DNA of 64,000 nucleotides. It comes from Rhodocollybia butyracea (Eukaryota > Basidiomycota > Agaricomycetes > Agaricales > Omphalotaceae). Shown in pieces: positions 1 to 9,530 of this stretch. Position 1 is the first letter of the stretch. Every line of letters begins with the position of its first letter. Made by a program: the position numbers and the translations under genes. The notes under the pieces were generated by a model. That model made no database searches. It was given only the letters and a program-made list of their open reading frames with translations, and was not told the DNA's origin. The DNA is taken from assembly GCA_015501585.1 (NCBI GenBank), contig JADNRY010000093.1:1-64000 (forward strand), read 5' to 3'.

Positions 1-82
1 ATGTAAGGGCCTCAAGGCATGTCGAAACGCGTTGCAGTAGCGCAGGTGCAGCGTCTGGAGGAAAAAAGATCAGTCCCGAACA

Positions 83-166
83 TGACCACCGCAGGACTCG
101 AACCTGCAACCTTTTGGTAGCATTCAGCAATCGAAGCCAAACGCGCTACCATTGCGCCAGGTAGCC
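83..166 (-). tRNA. tRNA-Arg (anticodon UCG), with a 12-nt intron
   Basis: Read on the minus strand, this 84-nt stretch folds as a full cloverleaf: a 7-bp acceptor stem (GGCTACC with GGTGGTC, two G-U pairs), a GCGC/GCGC D stem, a TTTGG/CCAAA anticodon stem, a GCAGG/CCTGC T stem with TTCGAGT loop, and discriminator A. The anticodon loop region is 19 nt. Placing the intron at the canonical 37/38 site leaves a 7-nt loop with anticodon TCG and a 12-nt intron. The internal A and B boxes are intact. A copy with three changes lies at 12308-12391 and shares flanking sequence, so both belong to duplicated units. The identity rests on the assumed intron position. Confidence 0.75.
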
Positions 167-167
167 A

Positions 168-529
168 TAGCTCTAGAGACCATTGTCCCGGAATACAATG
201 CATCCATAATTGTCGATTTCCGAAGGCGAACGACACGGTTCAAGTTATCGCGCGAGGGTGGCCTAAGATTAGACGAGGGACATCACAGTCACTTGACTGG
301 GACCGGGCGGCCTCGTCGTTCTCGATCGCCCCACTTGCTTAGATTCACGTAAGAGTTGTTAGATGGTGGTATTTTTTGGGTATTTTTGAGCTGGCAGGAT
401 GTGGTATATATATTCCTTCATTCAGCTTGATGGAGCCAAGCTTTCTCTCTCCAGGCCACTCCCTGTTGTTTATCCAGCCTGAGGCCTTGATGGCGACCTC
501 TCTCGGGCATGATGGTGTACAAAGATTTT
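168..529. other. Unit-1 spacer, no gene seen
   Basis: I see no coding signal here. The stretch is related to the sequence split by the copia element in unit 2 (13100-13311 and 23009-23210). For example, both contain TGTTTATCCAG and ACAAAGATTTTG. It is the segment between the tRNA and the DUF6534 gene of the duplicated unit. Confidence 0.5.
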
Positions 530-537
530 GTGGTGAA

Positions 538-967
538 TAGGGATCCGCACCGTAACCGTAAGATACGGCTTACGGTACGGCCGTATGAGTCCCGTAACCG
601 TACCGTAAGGGATCCTGGGGACAACTTTTACGTCCGTATTCATACGGCTGTTATACGGGCACCCCATACTGAAAGAATTTGGCACATTATTAAATGTCTC
701 TGGGCCCCAAAATGGCTGAATTAGTGGCCTTTGTGCAATTAATGCACTCAAGGGTCTCCCCGCTTGAAATGTCACCTGCTGTATACCGTATCTTTACGGT
801 TGGAAGCCGTACCGTAGCCGTCCCGTGGTTCATCGGGGTTTTATACCTTCTTCCTTTTTAGGATACAGATGAATATCAACTTGTAAACTTGTAAACAGGG
901 AAATTTTGGGAATTTTACGGCCGTTTTTGTATGGCCGTAACCGTATACGGTACAGTGCGGATCCCTA
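538..967. mobile_element. hAT-like MITE, TIR TAGGGATCCGCAC, rich in CCGTA palindromes
   Basis: The 430-bp element starts TAGGGATCCGCACCGTA and ends with its inverted form (GTGCGGATCCCTA). The flanks GTGGTGAA (530-537) and GCGGTGAC (968-975) match at 6 of 8 positions, an eroded 8-bp target duplication as expected for hAT. The paralogous site in unit 2 (about 23185-23225) runs straight through without the element. Both ends are full of short CCGTA/TACGG inverted motifs. There is no coding capacity, so it would depend on a transposase elsewhere. Confidence 0.8.
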
Positions 968-975
968 GCGGTGAC

Positions 976-1429
976 ATTGGTGGCCACTGGCCAAGTGCGT
1001 TGGACTTTTTGCCATACGTAGAAAGACACTCAAGTCAGACTTCAAGCTCCAAGCTACCAGTAAGTGAAGCTCTCAAGTTTGTCAACTTTTCAAAGCAATT
1101 TCAAAGAATATTCATTGCACAAAGGAAATGTTATTGATTGTGCAGTCACATCCATCTACACCTTGGAGGACAAAGAGCGAACCTCTAGAAGAGCGTGAGC
1201 TCGGAGATGACGATAATGGTAAAAGGATAGGATTAGGTTGTTACAGTAATAGTAACCGCATATTATACTAGAGTATGTAGTAAACGGACCGAACAGCCAA
1301 AATCCAACACTACATTCCCATATGTTGTCACAAAAATTGTGTTTTTATTTTTCCAACTCAGTGTATGCTATTCTCCATCAGACCATTTCCGATGGACCCA
1401 CAACGCTGTCTCTAGTTTCATGACTGTCC
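976..1429. other. Spacer downstream of DUF6534 unit 1, no gene seen
   Basis: No convincing ORF. The sequence is related to 27000-27196 and 43650-43820, for example the shared stretch around TTTCAAAGAA...TTCATTG.ACAAAG. It is the 3' flank of the duplicated DUF6534 gene. Confidence 0.45.
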
Positions 1430-3382
1430 CTATTTTCCTCTCCCTTTGTCATCTGAAAGTATAGTCGTCAGAAGATGTAAGGAGGGAGAATTGAAATGGA
1501 TACTCGCTGATAGGAGATGTTCTCTTGGGGAGGGTGAGTGGCCTTGGGATGACTGGGCTGTAAAACTGACACCATTCATAATAGTAGAAGGTGGTGCAAC
1601 CTGGGAACCCCACATATGAGGAGGGGTGCTAGAGTTGTCACAGATGGCTACACACCTCAAATCTTATATCCGACGTGAATACTGTATCCGATCTCTGTGT
1701 ATTCCTGATGTACTCGCGGGCATTGAGATTGGCGAGGACAGTGTTGCAATACAGCGGACACAGAAGATAGTAGATGATTCCATATGTCTGGGGGCTGCCC
1801 ACAATTGACTGAAGGCATCCATGAGTTCATTCAAAATTGGATGGGAAATCTAGATATTTGCACTGACCCCAACAAGAACTGCGAAAGCGACAGATGCTGT
1901 CCAGAATCCAGAGTTTATGGTCAAAGTAATCAGTCTGACAATCATCGCATGTGATCTGGCGAGAAACCTTGAGTATATGTGGGTGTACACAATAAACTAG
2001 GACACTACCTGGTGGCAGCTCCCTTTGACTCTTTGAAAAGCCAATATGCCATGCAAGCCGCAATCCCAGCATCAATAGCAACAGGAAATGCATTACTAGC
2101 GATTGTCGGGTTCTATGTAATCCCCTCATTAGCTGGACAGCTCAACGTAGATTAGGAAAAGGATACTAACAATGAACGACCTGTTTGTTAATTGCTGAAT
2201 GTTGGTTGTAGTAAAGCTAGTAGATGTAGATCAGTACACTGTACACTGTACAGGTATAAAAATATGACATACGAATTATGAAGAGCAACTGAAAGAACGT
2301 CGTGAGCACCTTTGCAGACACGTTCTCGGAAGTTGCATCGAAATGCTTACCCGCTTCTGTGACTGAACGGCGGGTCAGCGTCAACCACGCTCAGCATACA
2401 AAGGAGCACTCACCCAGTTGCCCTATGATCAATGGGAGCTTTCCGAGATGAATCAGGTCAAGGGATGATATCGACTTGTTTTCATTCTACTTACAAATAA
2501 GATAGGAAACAACAACCGCCTGCTGACTATCCGTGAATAAGTCAAAGGTTCAAACACAAAAATACAAGAAATTCACTCACATAGATAAAGGCGATATGTA
2601 AAGAAGCATTGGGCTATCAAAGCAGTGATAGCCTAAAGCTCGGAAATTCAGCAAGATGACTCCAATATCAAAATATATCCTACGTACCGTCATCAAAGCC
2701 TCAACCTTAAGAACCATCCAATTGTAATCTCAGCGACTAAAGTATGAAAAAGCAACATACGGAGGTCTCTCTAGTAATATGCAAGGCTCGTCCATCAGTT
2801 GACCATAGGTATATAAGAAGAAGCTAACCTTGGATCAACAGATAATGCTGCGAGATTTCCCCAGGATGTGATCAGGAAAAAATACTCTGAGGGAGATATA
2901 GAGAGTTGTTGAGAATTGAAACTTCACTGAGAGAAAAACTGCTTACCTGGCTGAAGAATAAAGACGAGCTGGATTGTCAAGATCGCCCTGAAATTTCTGG
3001 CATAAGCCTAGTAAATGCATTGCATCTTACTGGAATAGCTCACCACAAGACTACAACCTATGTTTTCCTTGGTCAAAAGTGATTCAGATCGGTGATTGTA
3101 ACAGAATACATACCAGGATTTTGAGGATAGCGTTGTCTTTAGGATAACTGTCCAAGTGTAAGGATGATAATTTGTATCTTGTCATCAGACGTACTGGATA
3201 AAATAAGTAAATCTGTCAAGGGTAGATCAGTGGCCGATCCATGTATAGGCAAACACGCACATCTGCATGCACGAGACCCCCCACAATGCCGAAACAATGT
3301 GGGCGGAAATGTACAGTCCACCATGGGTATCACTGAGATCAAGAGCTGAACCTGGGACTGGGGAGGAGGTAGGGGTAGACAT
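1430..3382 (-). CDS. DUF6534-type multi-pass membrane protein, unit 1
   Basis: This is a multi-exon gene with exons of 17-200 nt and introns of about 41-55 nt. Exon 1 starts at 3382 with MSTPTSSPVPGSALDL and ends in ...SALWGVSCMQ. Two small exons then give FTYFIHYPKDNAILKILV, a very characteristic early motif of the family. Later exons encode a WGNPAALL segment, AQCFFTYRLYL, a segment like IDAGIAACMAYWLFKEAKGA, then the MIVRLITLTINSGFWTAS type helix and PLYCNTVLANLNAREYIR, which matches the family's LLATLNAR-type end. The last exon ends DDKGRGK at 1430. The family is known from Agaricomycetes and predicted to have seven helices; no function is established. Three paralogues lie at 23851, 27197 and 43821. 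The exon model is hand-made and the gene might carry undetected damage. Confidence 0.72.
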
Positions 3383-3844
3383 GTTTGTTGTTTACGAAGA
3401 AACCTTAGATTTTTAAGTACTAAAACTGTAGGCAACAGTACCTGAAAAGCACGTACCGTTCCACCTCTACCAAACGGCGGACAGTCCTCAATTCCTTGCA
3501 TCACTGCCAGACCTTAACGCTGCCCACCTGTGCGTTGGAAGAAAAATCTAGGGGGTTGACAGATTGTTGATAGGCACCAACACCAATGACTTTGACTCTG
3601 TTGATTCTGCCACGAATGTTGCCAAACGCAAAGCGACGGCACTTGCTTATTAGCCGCGTGAAATCGACGGAAGTAACAAAGTAACTCCAAAATTGGATGT
3701 TAAATCAGAATATATATAGGACGAAGAAGATGGAGAAACACATGCAAGTTTCAAGCTAGAAAAATGTCAGGTGGAGATGACAGAGTTGCTAGAGAGTTGA
3801 AGAGACGATCAGATGTTTCCTATTCAATCAAATCCTATCTCATC
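3383..3844. other. Intergenic region between DUF6534 and PTP, unit 1
   Basis: This is the presumed promoter side of the DUF6534 gene. It aligns with 25815-26330 in unit 2 (shared GCAAAGCGACGGCACTT). No ORF is supported. Confidence 0.5.
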
Positions 3845-4618
3845 TCACCGCTTAACATACGCTCCAACCAACATCTCATACCTCAGGACTGCCTGTTCCG
3901 GTCTCTGTACCATTCCCGCACGCTGTTCTCTCAAATAATCAATTTCGCACGCTGCGAGGCCGTCGAATAGAGAGGACGGGAATGGAGGTAGGGGTGATGA
4001 CGAGGGAGAGTTGTTGTTGTTGTTGTTGTTGTTGCCGCTCTCGTCTTTACAATCTCGAGCGCTTTCAGCGGCAGTGGGATGCAGAAGAATTCGGATGCGA
4101 TGGACCTGGAGAAGGTAAAACCTACTTGTCTTAACAAGCTGAATGAAAGAGCCTGTGCGACCTATCCCAGCGGAACACCCGACAACGATGGGTGGATCGA
4201 GTTCGTCTGTTCGTTTGGGGCATTGTTGTCGATTGAAGACGAACAAACTCGAATAAAGCTGTCCGGCCGGAAGGAGAGGGTACTGGCTGGCCAAGCAATG
4301 AAAGTAGGTTGGTGGATATAGTAGAATTATTGGAAGACAACATATCCTCCACAACAGGTCTAACCTCTTAACGAAACACACATTCGGTAGTTCCTCTTGT
4401 GCAAGTAATTTTAGCTTCATTTCGAATCGGAGACGAGGGATCTGAAGGCGAGATAGAGACGTTTATCAATCATCTGACCGACAATATCAGGGAAGTATGG
4501 ATGGATTTTTCGTCTACCAGACTCAAAAGTTGAACGAACCACGGTACGGGGATGCAATGCGCTTGTGATTTCGATTCCGGAGGATATTCTGTGATGGAGC
4601 CTGTGAAGAGATCCACTA
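3845..4618 (-). pseudogene. Protein tyrosine phosphatase, unit 1, C-terminal part (split by transposon)
   Basis: This is the 3' part of a PTP gene whose 5' part lies at 8709-9064, beyond the mariner element 4619-8708. Recognisable pieces are VVGCSAGIGRTGSF (phosphatase signature), a poly-Asn tract, and the Q-loop segment LREQRAGMVQRPEQAVLRYE with C-terminal GAYVKR. Frames shift several times (for example at about 4130 and 4350), and stretches between the signature and the substrate loop are lost. Even without the transposon this copy is dead. It was probably equivalent to the intact 448-residue copy at 47452-48798. Confidence 0.85.
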
Positions 4619-4735
4619 TAGACGTTTCGGAAATTCTTGTCTCACGGGCCAAAAAGGCAAAAATTAATTTGTAAAATCTGTAAATACTAAAAAACAAAAT
4701 AAATATTTCCTGGCTCAGTTCTACCAATTCTCGAT
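4619..4735 (+). repeat. Left terminal inverted repeat of the mariner-like element
   Basis: This pairs with 8592-8708 inverted. Similarity starts at the TA target and continues through GGAAATTCTTGTC, CAAAAAGGC and TTCCTGGCTC, then fades just before the start codon of the plus-strand gene at 4754. Confidence 0.85.
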
Positions 4736-5496
4736 CTCGTTCGCGCTTTTAAAATGGCTGCCATCGTTACAGGAGATGAAGACGATCCATTCATAGACCA
4801 CCAAGGTAAAAAATCGGCTTTTTCACAATTTCTGCGTGTCTGACTATGTATCCCAGCCAAATTAACATTGAAGCTCCCCAGCTGCTCAGTTCACAATAAA
4901 CTTGTAAACATTAGTAGCAGTGAAGATGAACAACAAGGAAGTGGAGATAGTGGAAGTGAAGGAGATGAAAGTGAAGGAGATGAAAGTGAAGGAGATGAAA
5001 GTGAAGGAGATGAAAGTAAAGGAGACAAGGAGGAGAAAGATACAAATCCAGTTTCAGACACCAGCGATATTGAGTTCGAGGATCGTTTTTCTGATGCCCT
5101 AGTTGTCACCCCAAAATCTCAGAGGATAAAGACCTTTGAGGATGTTGAAGAATGGTCTCCTCCATCAGCAAGAACTGCGTATCGCTTCCTCGTGGCCACA
5201 CCATCTGGGCATCACAAGCAAACTCGCTCATCCAAATCCTCTTCCACTCAACCTAAAATCCTCTTCCACTCAACCTAAATCATCCATGAAAGATAAAGCA
5301 AAACAGTCAGTAAAAGGAAAGCAACCAGCCACAGCAATTGCTCCGCCAAAGCGAAAACGCAGTGCAACAAATCCTCGGAAGCCTACATCTGAATCCGAGC
5401 CTACCAAACCTAAATTGAAACGTTCGCGCGTTCGCCCACATGTCAATGAAACGGAAGTAGCTTCTCCTGTTGAAGCAAACGATAACAGCAACAAGC

Positions 5497-5735
5497 ATCC
5501 AGTTCCAGTACCAAAAAAACGGGGTCGTCCCTCAAAGGCACCTGTTGCAGAAGTAGCTTCTTCTGAGGCAAACAATAACAGCGATGAACATCCAGCTCCC
5601 GTACCAAAAAAAACGGGGTCGTCCCTCAAAGGCACCTGTTGCAGAAGTGGTTTCTTCCGAAGTAAACGATAACAGCGATGAACATCCAGCTCCCATACCG
5701 AAAAAACGGGGCCGTCCCTCAAAGGCACCTGAACG
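5497..5735 (+). repeat. In-gene minisatellite encoding AT-hook units
   Basis: There are three imperfect units of about 93 bp, each encoding roughly PKKRGRPSKAPVAEVASSE plus N.NSDEHPAPV. The A-run before CGGGG is 7 nt in the first unit and 8 nt in the second; the extra A shifts the frame. Slippage at the run or an assembly indel could explain it. Confidence 0.8.
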
Positions 5736-7014
5736 CGAGCTATCAGAGCCATTGCCCATGGCAGTCTCCCTATATACCAAGGTTGAGATGCCTAAGATTC
5801 TTCAGCACGGGAAGACTGCAAAAGGGACAAAGCTCATAACTCAGCCAAATGTTGTTGACAGCCCTCGTACTTTGGATCTTGATATGAATTGGGGAGGTTT
5901 CATTGACATTACCTGTGCGACAGTAAAGTGTACTCGTGATCAGTTGGTGCTGTCAAGTCTTCGGTGGGGTTGGACTACGTTGAAGGGCGCGTCCAAGCAG
6001 AGAAGCCCGATTACCACTGCAAGTGGCTATGAGCAAATGATCAAGAGCATCAAGAATATGTACGACAAGGAGCGAAATAGTGGGATGGTTTATATTTATA
6101 TGGCCATCCCGAAACAGTTGGAAGAGAAGAGCCATTCACGCGTACGTCAACATAGAACAGCTTGTGACAGATGAACTGAATATCTTAATTACAGCCTTGG
6201 AACCATGAGCGTGAACGGATACCTGCAACTGGTAGTACTGAATCTGAACTGACAGTCAACCTTGAATCTCTGATTGGACAGAAGGTGTGTTGATTCATTC
6301 CTTCTTTGGAGCTACTTCTCATAAATCTATAGAAAGCCATAGATGCAAGACTTCAGCCAATTACCGATGATATCAGAGTCAAATATCCCAAGGGAAGGTG
6401 CCTTGAGCATCCGGAAGTACATTTCTTCTAGCATCCTGCGCGCGGGCATTTCGACTTAGATGACAACCGTGTAAAGGTCTTTGCATTGGCAGTGGTCAGT
6501 ACCCAGGTCTATTTTTATTCTCGTAAACCAGTCTAATGCATAGATTTCAATTCTAGTACAAGAAAGAAGTCAGTGCCGATTTGACAGAGATCCCACTTAC
6601 GAGCAACCACTTCAAACAAAACCAGACCATTGGATATTACAGATCACAGCGAGGACGGGAAAATGTGTCGCATGACCCACGTCCATCCAACACTCCGTCT
6701 ACAGCTCCCACGGTACCTACTCCGCAAGTACTGCCGCCTCCTGCACTGACCGGGACCCCTTATGCATATGGTTATCCTCTGCCACCACCTGGTCCATTTC
6801 ATCCGCATTACTATCCATATACACCACCGCCACCACTGCCACCAGGCTTTGCACCTCCAGCAACTTATGAGGCCACCTCTTCATGGAGACGGGCAAGCCC
6901 TCCAGTTGAACCCTGTGATTTGAAGAAGTGGTGCGAACGTATGGGTCTTGACGAGATGATCTACGATGGGCTTGTAAAGTTGCATTTTCAAGTTGGTGAT
7001 AGTCTAAATGGCAT

Positions 7015-7381
7015 CAGGAAAAGCCGTTTTTGCCTAGGTGACCCCAGAGTGGCCTAAAGCAAACTAGGTGACCTATGAATCCTATGGCACCCTAGGAATT
7101 TGGGCTCGTCCCTTGCCAGTCAAGGCTCTTGAGGATTCCCTAGGGTATCCTAGGCAAACCTAGGGCAAGCCTAGGTTTGCCCAGGTTTGCCCAGGTGTTC
7201 CCCAGGTGTTCCCCAGGAGCACCTGGGCAAACCTGGGCAAACCTAGGCTTGCCTAGGGAATCCTCAAGAGCCTTGACTGGCAAGGGACGAGCCCAAATTC
7301 CTAGGATGCCATAGGATTCATAGGTCACCTAGTTTGCTTTAGGCCACTCTGGGGTCACCTAGGCAAAAACGGCTTTTCCTG
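7015..7381. mobile_element. 367-bp almost fully palindromic MITE
   Basis: It starts CAGGAAAAGCCGTTTTTGCC and ends with the exact inverse. The arms stay nearly complementary for most of the length (TGGCCTAAAGCAAACTAGGT, CTTGCCAGTCAAGGCTCTTG), closing on a core of CCCAGGTGTTCC repeats. Flanks ATGGCAT and ATGGGTAT look like an eroded 7-8 bp target duplication. It interrupts the SAM-like domain of the host gene; the reading frame makes sense only if the element is skipped. Confidence 0.85.
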
Positions 7382-7512
7382 ATGGGTATGCCTGATACAG
7401 AGTGGCAGAATGCTGGATTAACGTGGCTACAGTGGAAACGAGTTTTGAGTGCATACAATAATTACAAGCATCAGATACCAAAGTAGTTGGGAACATGATA
7501 GATTACTATTGA

Positions 7513-8580
7513 CTATGATATATATCCACTGTCATTGAACCATCCTCTTGCCTTCTCAGGAGTGACCGCACCAGCACAAGCCTCCAACAGAGTGATATAT
7601 GGGAATTCTGAGTCTTCAAACTCTTGCCAGTTCTGCCGTAGATATGCTTTTACTATACAACAGTAAACACATACTTGCTCGTGAAAAAAGAGTTGACATA
7701 CCACAGCTAAAACTCTCTTCGATTGGATTGAAGTCGGGTGAATAAGGTGGAAGGAATACAAGAAGAGAGCCCGAAGCTTCCACAGCAAGTCGCAATGCTT
7801 CACTTTTATGGGTATTACAGTTGTCAAGTATCAAAACACTACATGGCTGTGGCCATGGATTCATTTTGGGTAACTGCATTGTTCAATGAGTAAAATTGAC
7901 GATAGGAAAGACTGGTAATTACGCACAACATCATTCAAGACAAAGTCATAAAACTCTATGCTGTCAACTGAGTCGGGGACAACATGAAGTGCAATATAGC
8001 CATCAAGTGTCAGAGCGGGCAAAATACTACAGCGTTCACCGCGGCTATGATTCACAAACATCTCTGGTGTTTGTCCAGAGAGTGCACGTCCGAATTGTCA
8101 AGCAAGTGTACGGCCATCTTTGCTTGATTTGTCCAAAAAAACCATCTGGTTGGCCGAAAATGTAGTCAGCACATAGTCCATCCAACGAGTCCTCAGCATC
8201 TCGTCACGCTGCCTTGCAAGCCACCTCATCACCTTCCTATTAAGCCCAAAGTCCTTGAGATTATTGCAGAGTGCACCCAATGATATGGGCTTGTCATGAA
8301 ATATAGCAAGCCATTCAGTGATTTTGTCCAGATAAAGGGAAGGATCTTCTTTGTAGAGTTCATGAGTTTCATGCATGATTGAAGATGTAAGGATTCGACG
8401 CCTTCCTTGAACAGGATACCGAGGCATAACATGGCCTTTTGTCTCGTAGTTATCCTGCCAACGATCAATGCTTTTTGCTGAAACACCCAATGCTTCCACA
8501 ACTGCTGTGATGTCCCAACCGTCTTCAAGCAATCGTAGTCCACATTGCTTGATGTCATCGCTAATGTGATGGTAAACCAT
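7513..8580 (-). pseudogene. Mariner-type DDE transposase (one nonsense codon)
   Basis: There are three exons: 8580-7927, 7873-7702 and 7652-7513, with introns of 53 and 49 nt. The splice gives 321 codons. The N-terminus has a helix-turn-helix (ALGVSAKSIDRWQDNYE, about residues 30-48). Catalytic residues are visible: first Asp in MVFLDKSSKDG, second Asp in LILDNCNTHKS, and the third acidic residue in PPYSPDFNPIEESFS. It matches the large basidiomycete Tc1/mariner DDE_3 family. The start lies just inside the right terminal repeat. The only obvious lesion is a TGA at 8098-8100, between GRTLA and QFGRALSGQ, where the family has Arg; a CGA-to-TGA change (TCG to TTG) explains it. Confidence 0.88.
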
Positions 8581-8591
8581 GGCATAGCAGC

Positions 8592-8708
8592 GACGGAATA
8601 TGGAGAAAGAGAGCCAGGAAGAATTTTATTTATTTTTTGTATTTTACAGATTTTATGAATTAATTTTGGCCTTTTTGGCCTGTGGGACAAGAATTTCCGA
8701 AACATCTG
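8592..8708 (-). repeat. Right terminal inverted repeat of the mariner-like element
   Basis: Inverted match of 4619-4735, ending CCGAAACATCTG followed by the TA duplication at 8709-8710. Confidence 0.85.
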
Positions 8709-9064
8709 TATCATTTCCTGAACTTTTCCTGCCCGTTTTGCATTGAGATTGAGATAGCTTTGCTGTTGCCAGTGCCTTTGACAAGAAACGCATCCTATCA
8801 TAGGGAATTACGTCTGTGTAGCAATTTTGTTGTATATTTTCATGCAACAATCCAGAAAGAATAGAGTAATAGTTCGAAAAGTCGGACTTGGGGTAAATGA
8901 CTGGAGATGCTGGCTGCCGTGGATTTTACTACGCCGGTTTCTTTGGCTGCATTGCGAGCTGATTTGGTGTATTCTGCTTGAAACTTGATGTGAGCATTTT
9001 TGTGCTCAGCTAGGGCTTTGAGAGCTTGAGTTGTGTAGGCAGCTTGAAGCTATGCAGTCACATG
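8709..9064 (-). pseudogene. Protein tyrosine phosphatase, unit 1, N-terminal part
   Basis: This contains the NRY...VIPYDR segment in a degraded form (QQNCYTDVIPYDRMR), remnants of the SEAYLN region next to the transposon, and the upstream Ala-rich helix region (KETGVV-type sequence at 8910-8950). It joins with 3845-4618 to give the outline of one PTP gene. The start codon region near 9050 is eroded. Confidence 0.8.
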
Positions 9065-9109
9065 AGCTATGCTGTATATGCCGCATGGGACACCAGAGCG
9101 GAGATGAGG

Positions 9110-9520
9110 CTAAGAAGTTTTGCACTTGCTTTTCTCCTTCAAATTAGAAACGGCAGGGATAGCGGGGGCTTCAGAGATGGTACCCGAGCCGGCAGCGTCA
9201 GATTTGTTACCAATTGCAGCAAGAGTGGAAGATGTCGGGGACTGTTGGGGACCATTCAGATGGTTTATCAGGCTTTCTGGAGTCAGCTGGAGGATTTGAA
9301 AGAGTTGAGCCATCTTTGTCGATAGGCGCAAGGGTGGAGAAATGATTTCTGGAGCAACAGGATGTCATTGTCCACACCACCACCACCACTACTGCTAGCA
9401 ATAGAAGACAAGACCTCCCAGGAGACGGTATTAGACATGGGCAAGAACAGCTGCAGAACTCCAAGGAAGAGCCGATAGTCGAGTTTTCTGATAAAGCTCA
9501 ATTATACATGTACAGGAGAC
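9110..9520 (-). pseudogene. Fragment of an unrecognised dispersed gene (fragment X)
   Basis: Mixed-frame remnants read MSNTVSWEVLSSIASSSGG, NHFSTLAPIDKDGSTLSNPP, and AAGSGTISEAPA...SNLKEKSKCKT. The same order of motifs occurs on the plus strand at about 42520-42840 (MSNTVS, RLSTKMAQL, PAGSGTASEAPAP, SNLKGKSKRRTS). Both copies lie next to PTP remnants. The family is not recognised; the N-terminal part of a retroelement polyprotein is one possibility. Confidence 0.5.
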
Positions 9521-9530
9521 CACTGTATAG

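Larger units (their letters stand above)
4754..7486 (+). pseudogene. AT-hook plus SAM-like domain gene carried by the transposon
   Basis: Exon 1 is 4754-4805 (MAAIVTGDEDDPFIDHQ), spliced to an exon starting at 4857. The order is: an acidic EGDES repeat (about 4935-5030); a basic region with three PKKRGRPSKAP AT-hook-like copies (5500-5730); a globular part with WGGFIDITCATVKCTRDQL and YEQMIKSIKNMY; introns near 6130, 6287 and 6497; a Pro/Tyr-rich linker (6700-6880); and a SAM-like end, WCERMGLDEMI...LVKLHFQVGDSL, completed after the inserted MITE by PDTEWQNAGLTWLQWKRVL up to 7486. AT-hooks bind the DNA minor groove and SAM domains oligomerise. I infer a DNA-binding partner of the transposon. 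Damage: a duplicated 22-nt block near 5250, an A-run slip near 5610, an in-frame TAG near 6430, and the MITE. Confidence 0.75.
4619..8708. mobile_element. Two-gene mariner-like DNA transposon in a PTP gene
   Basis: The ends are inverted repeats of about 100 bp: left starts TAGACGTTTCGGAAATTC, right (inverted) CAGATGTTTCGGAAATTC, both running on through GGCCAAAAAGGC. TA flanks both ends (4617-4618 and 8709-8710). Paralogous PTP genes at about 31450 and 48440 have the uninterrupted site and align across the junction with one TA removed, so the boundaries are well fixed. Inside are two convergent genes with stops 26 bp apart: a DDE transposase (minus) and an AT-hook/SAM-like gene (plus). Known Tc1/mariner elements usually carry only the transposase. 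Both genes are damaged here, so this copy is inactive. Confidence 0.88.

Noticed and set aside
83..166. tRNA-Trp reading
   Set aside because: The D arm resembles Trp tRNAs and CCA occurs in the sequence, but CCA falls in the 3' side of the anticodon stem. Only the split loop with TCG gives a proper 7-nt loop.
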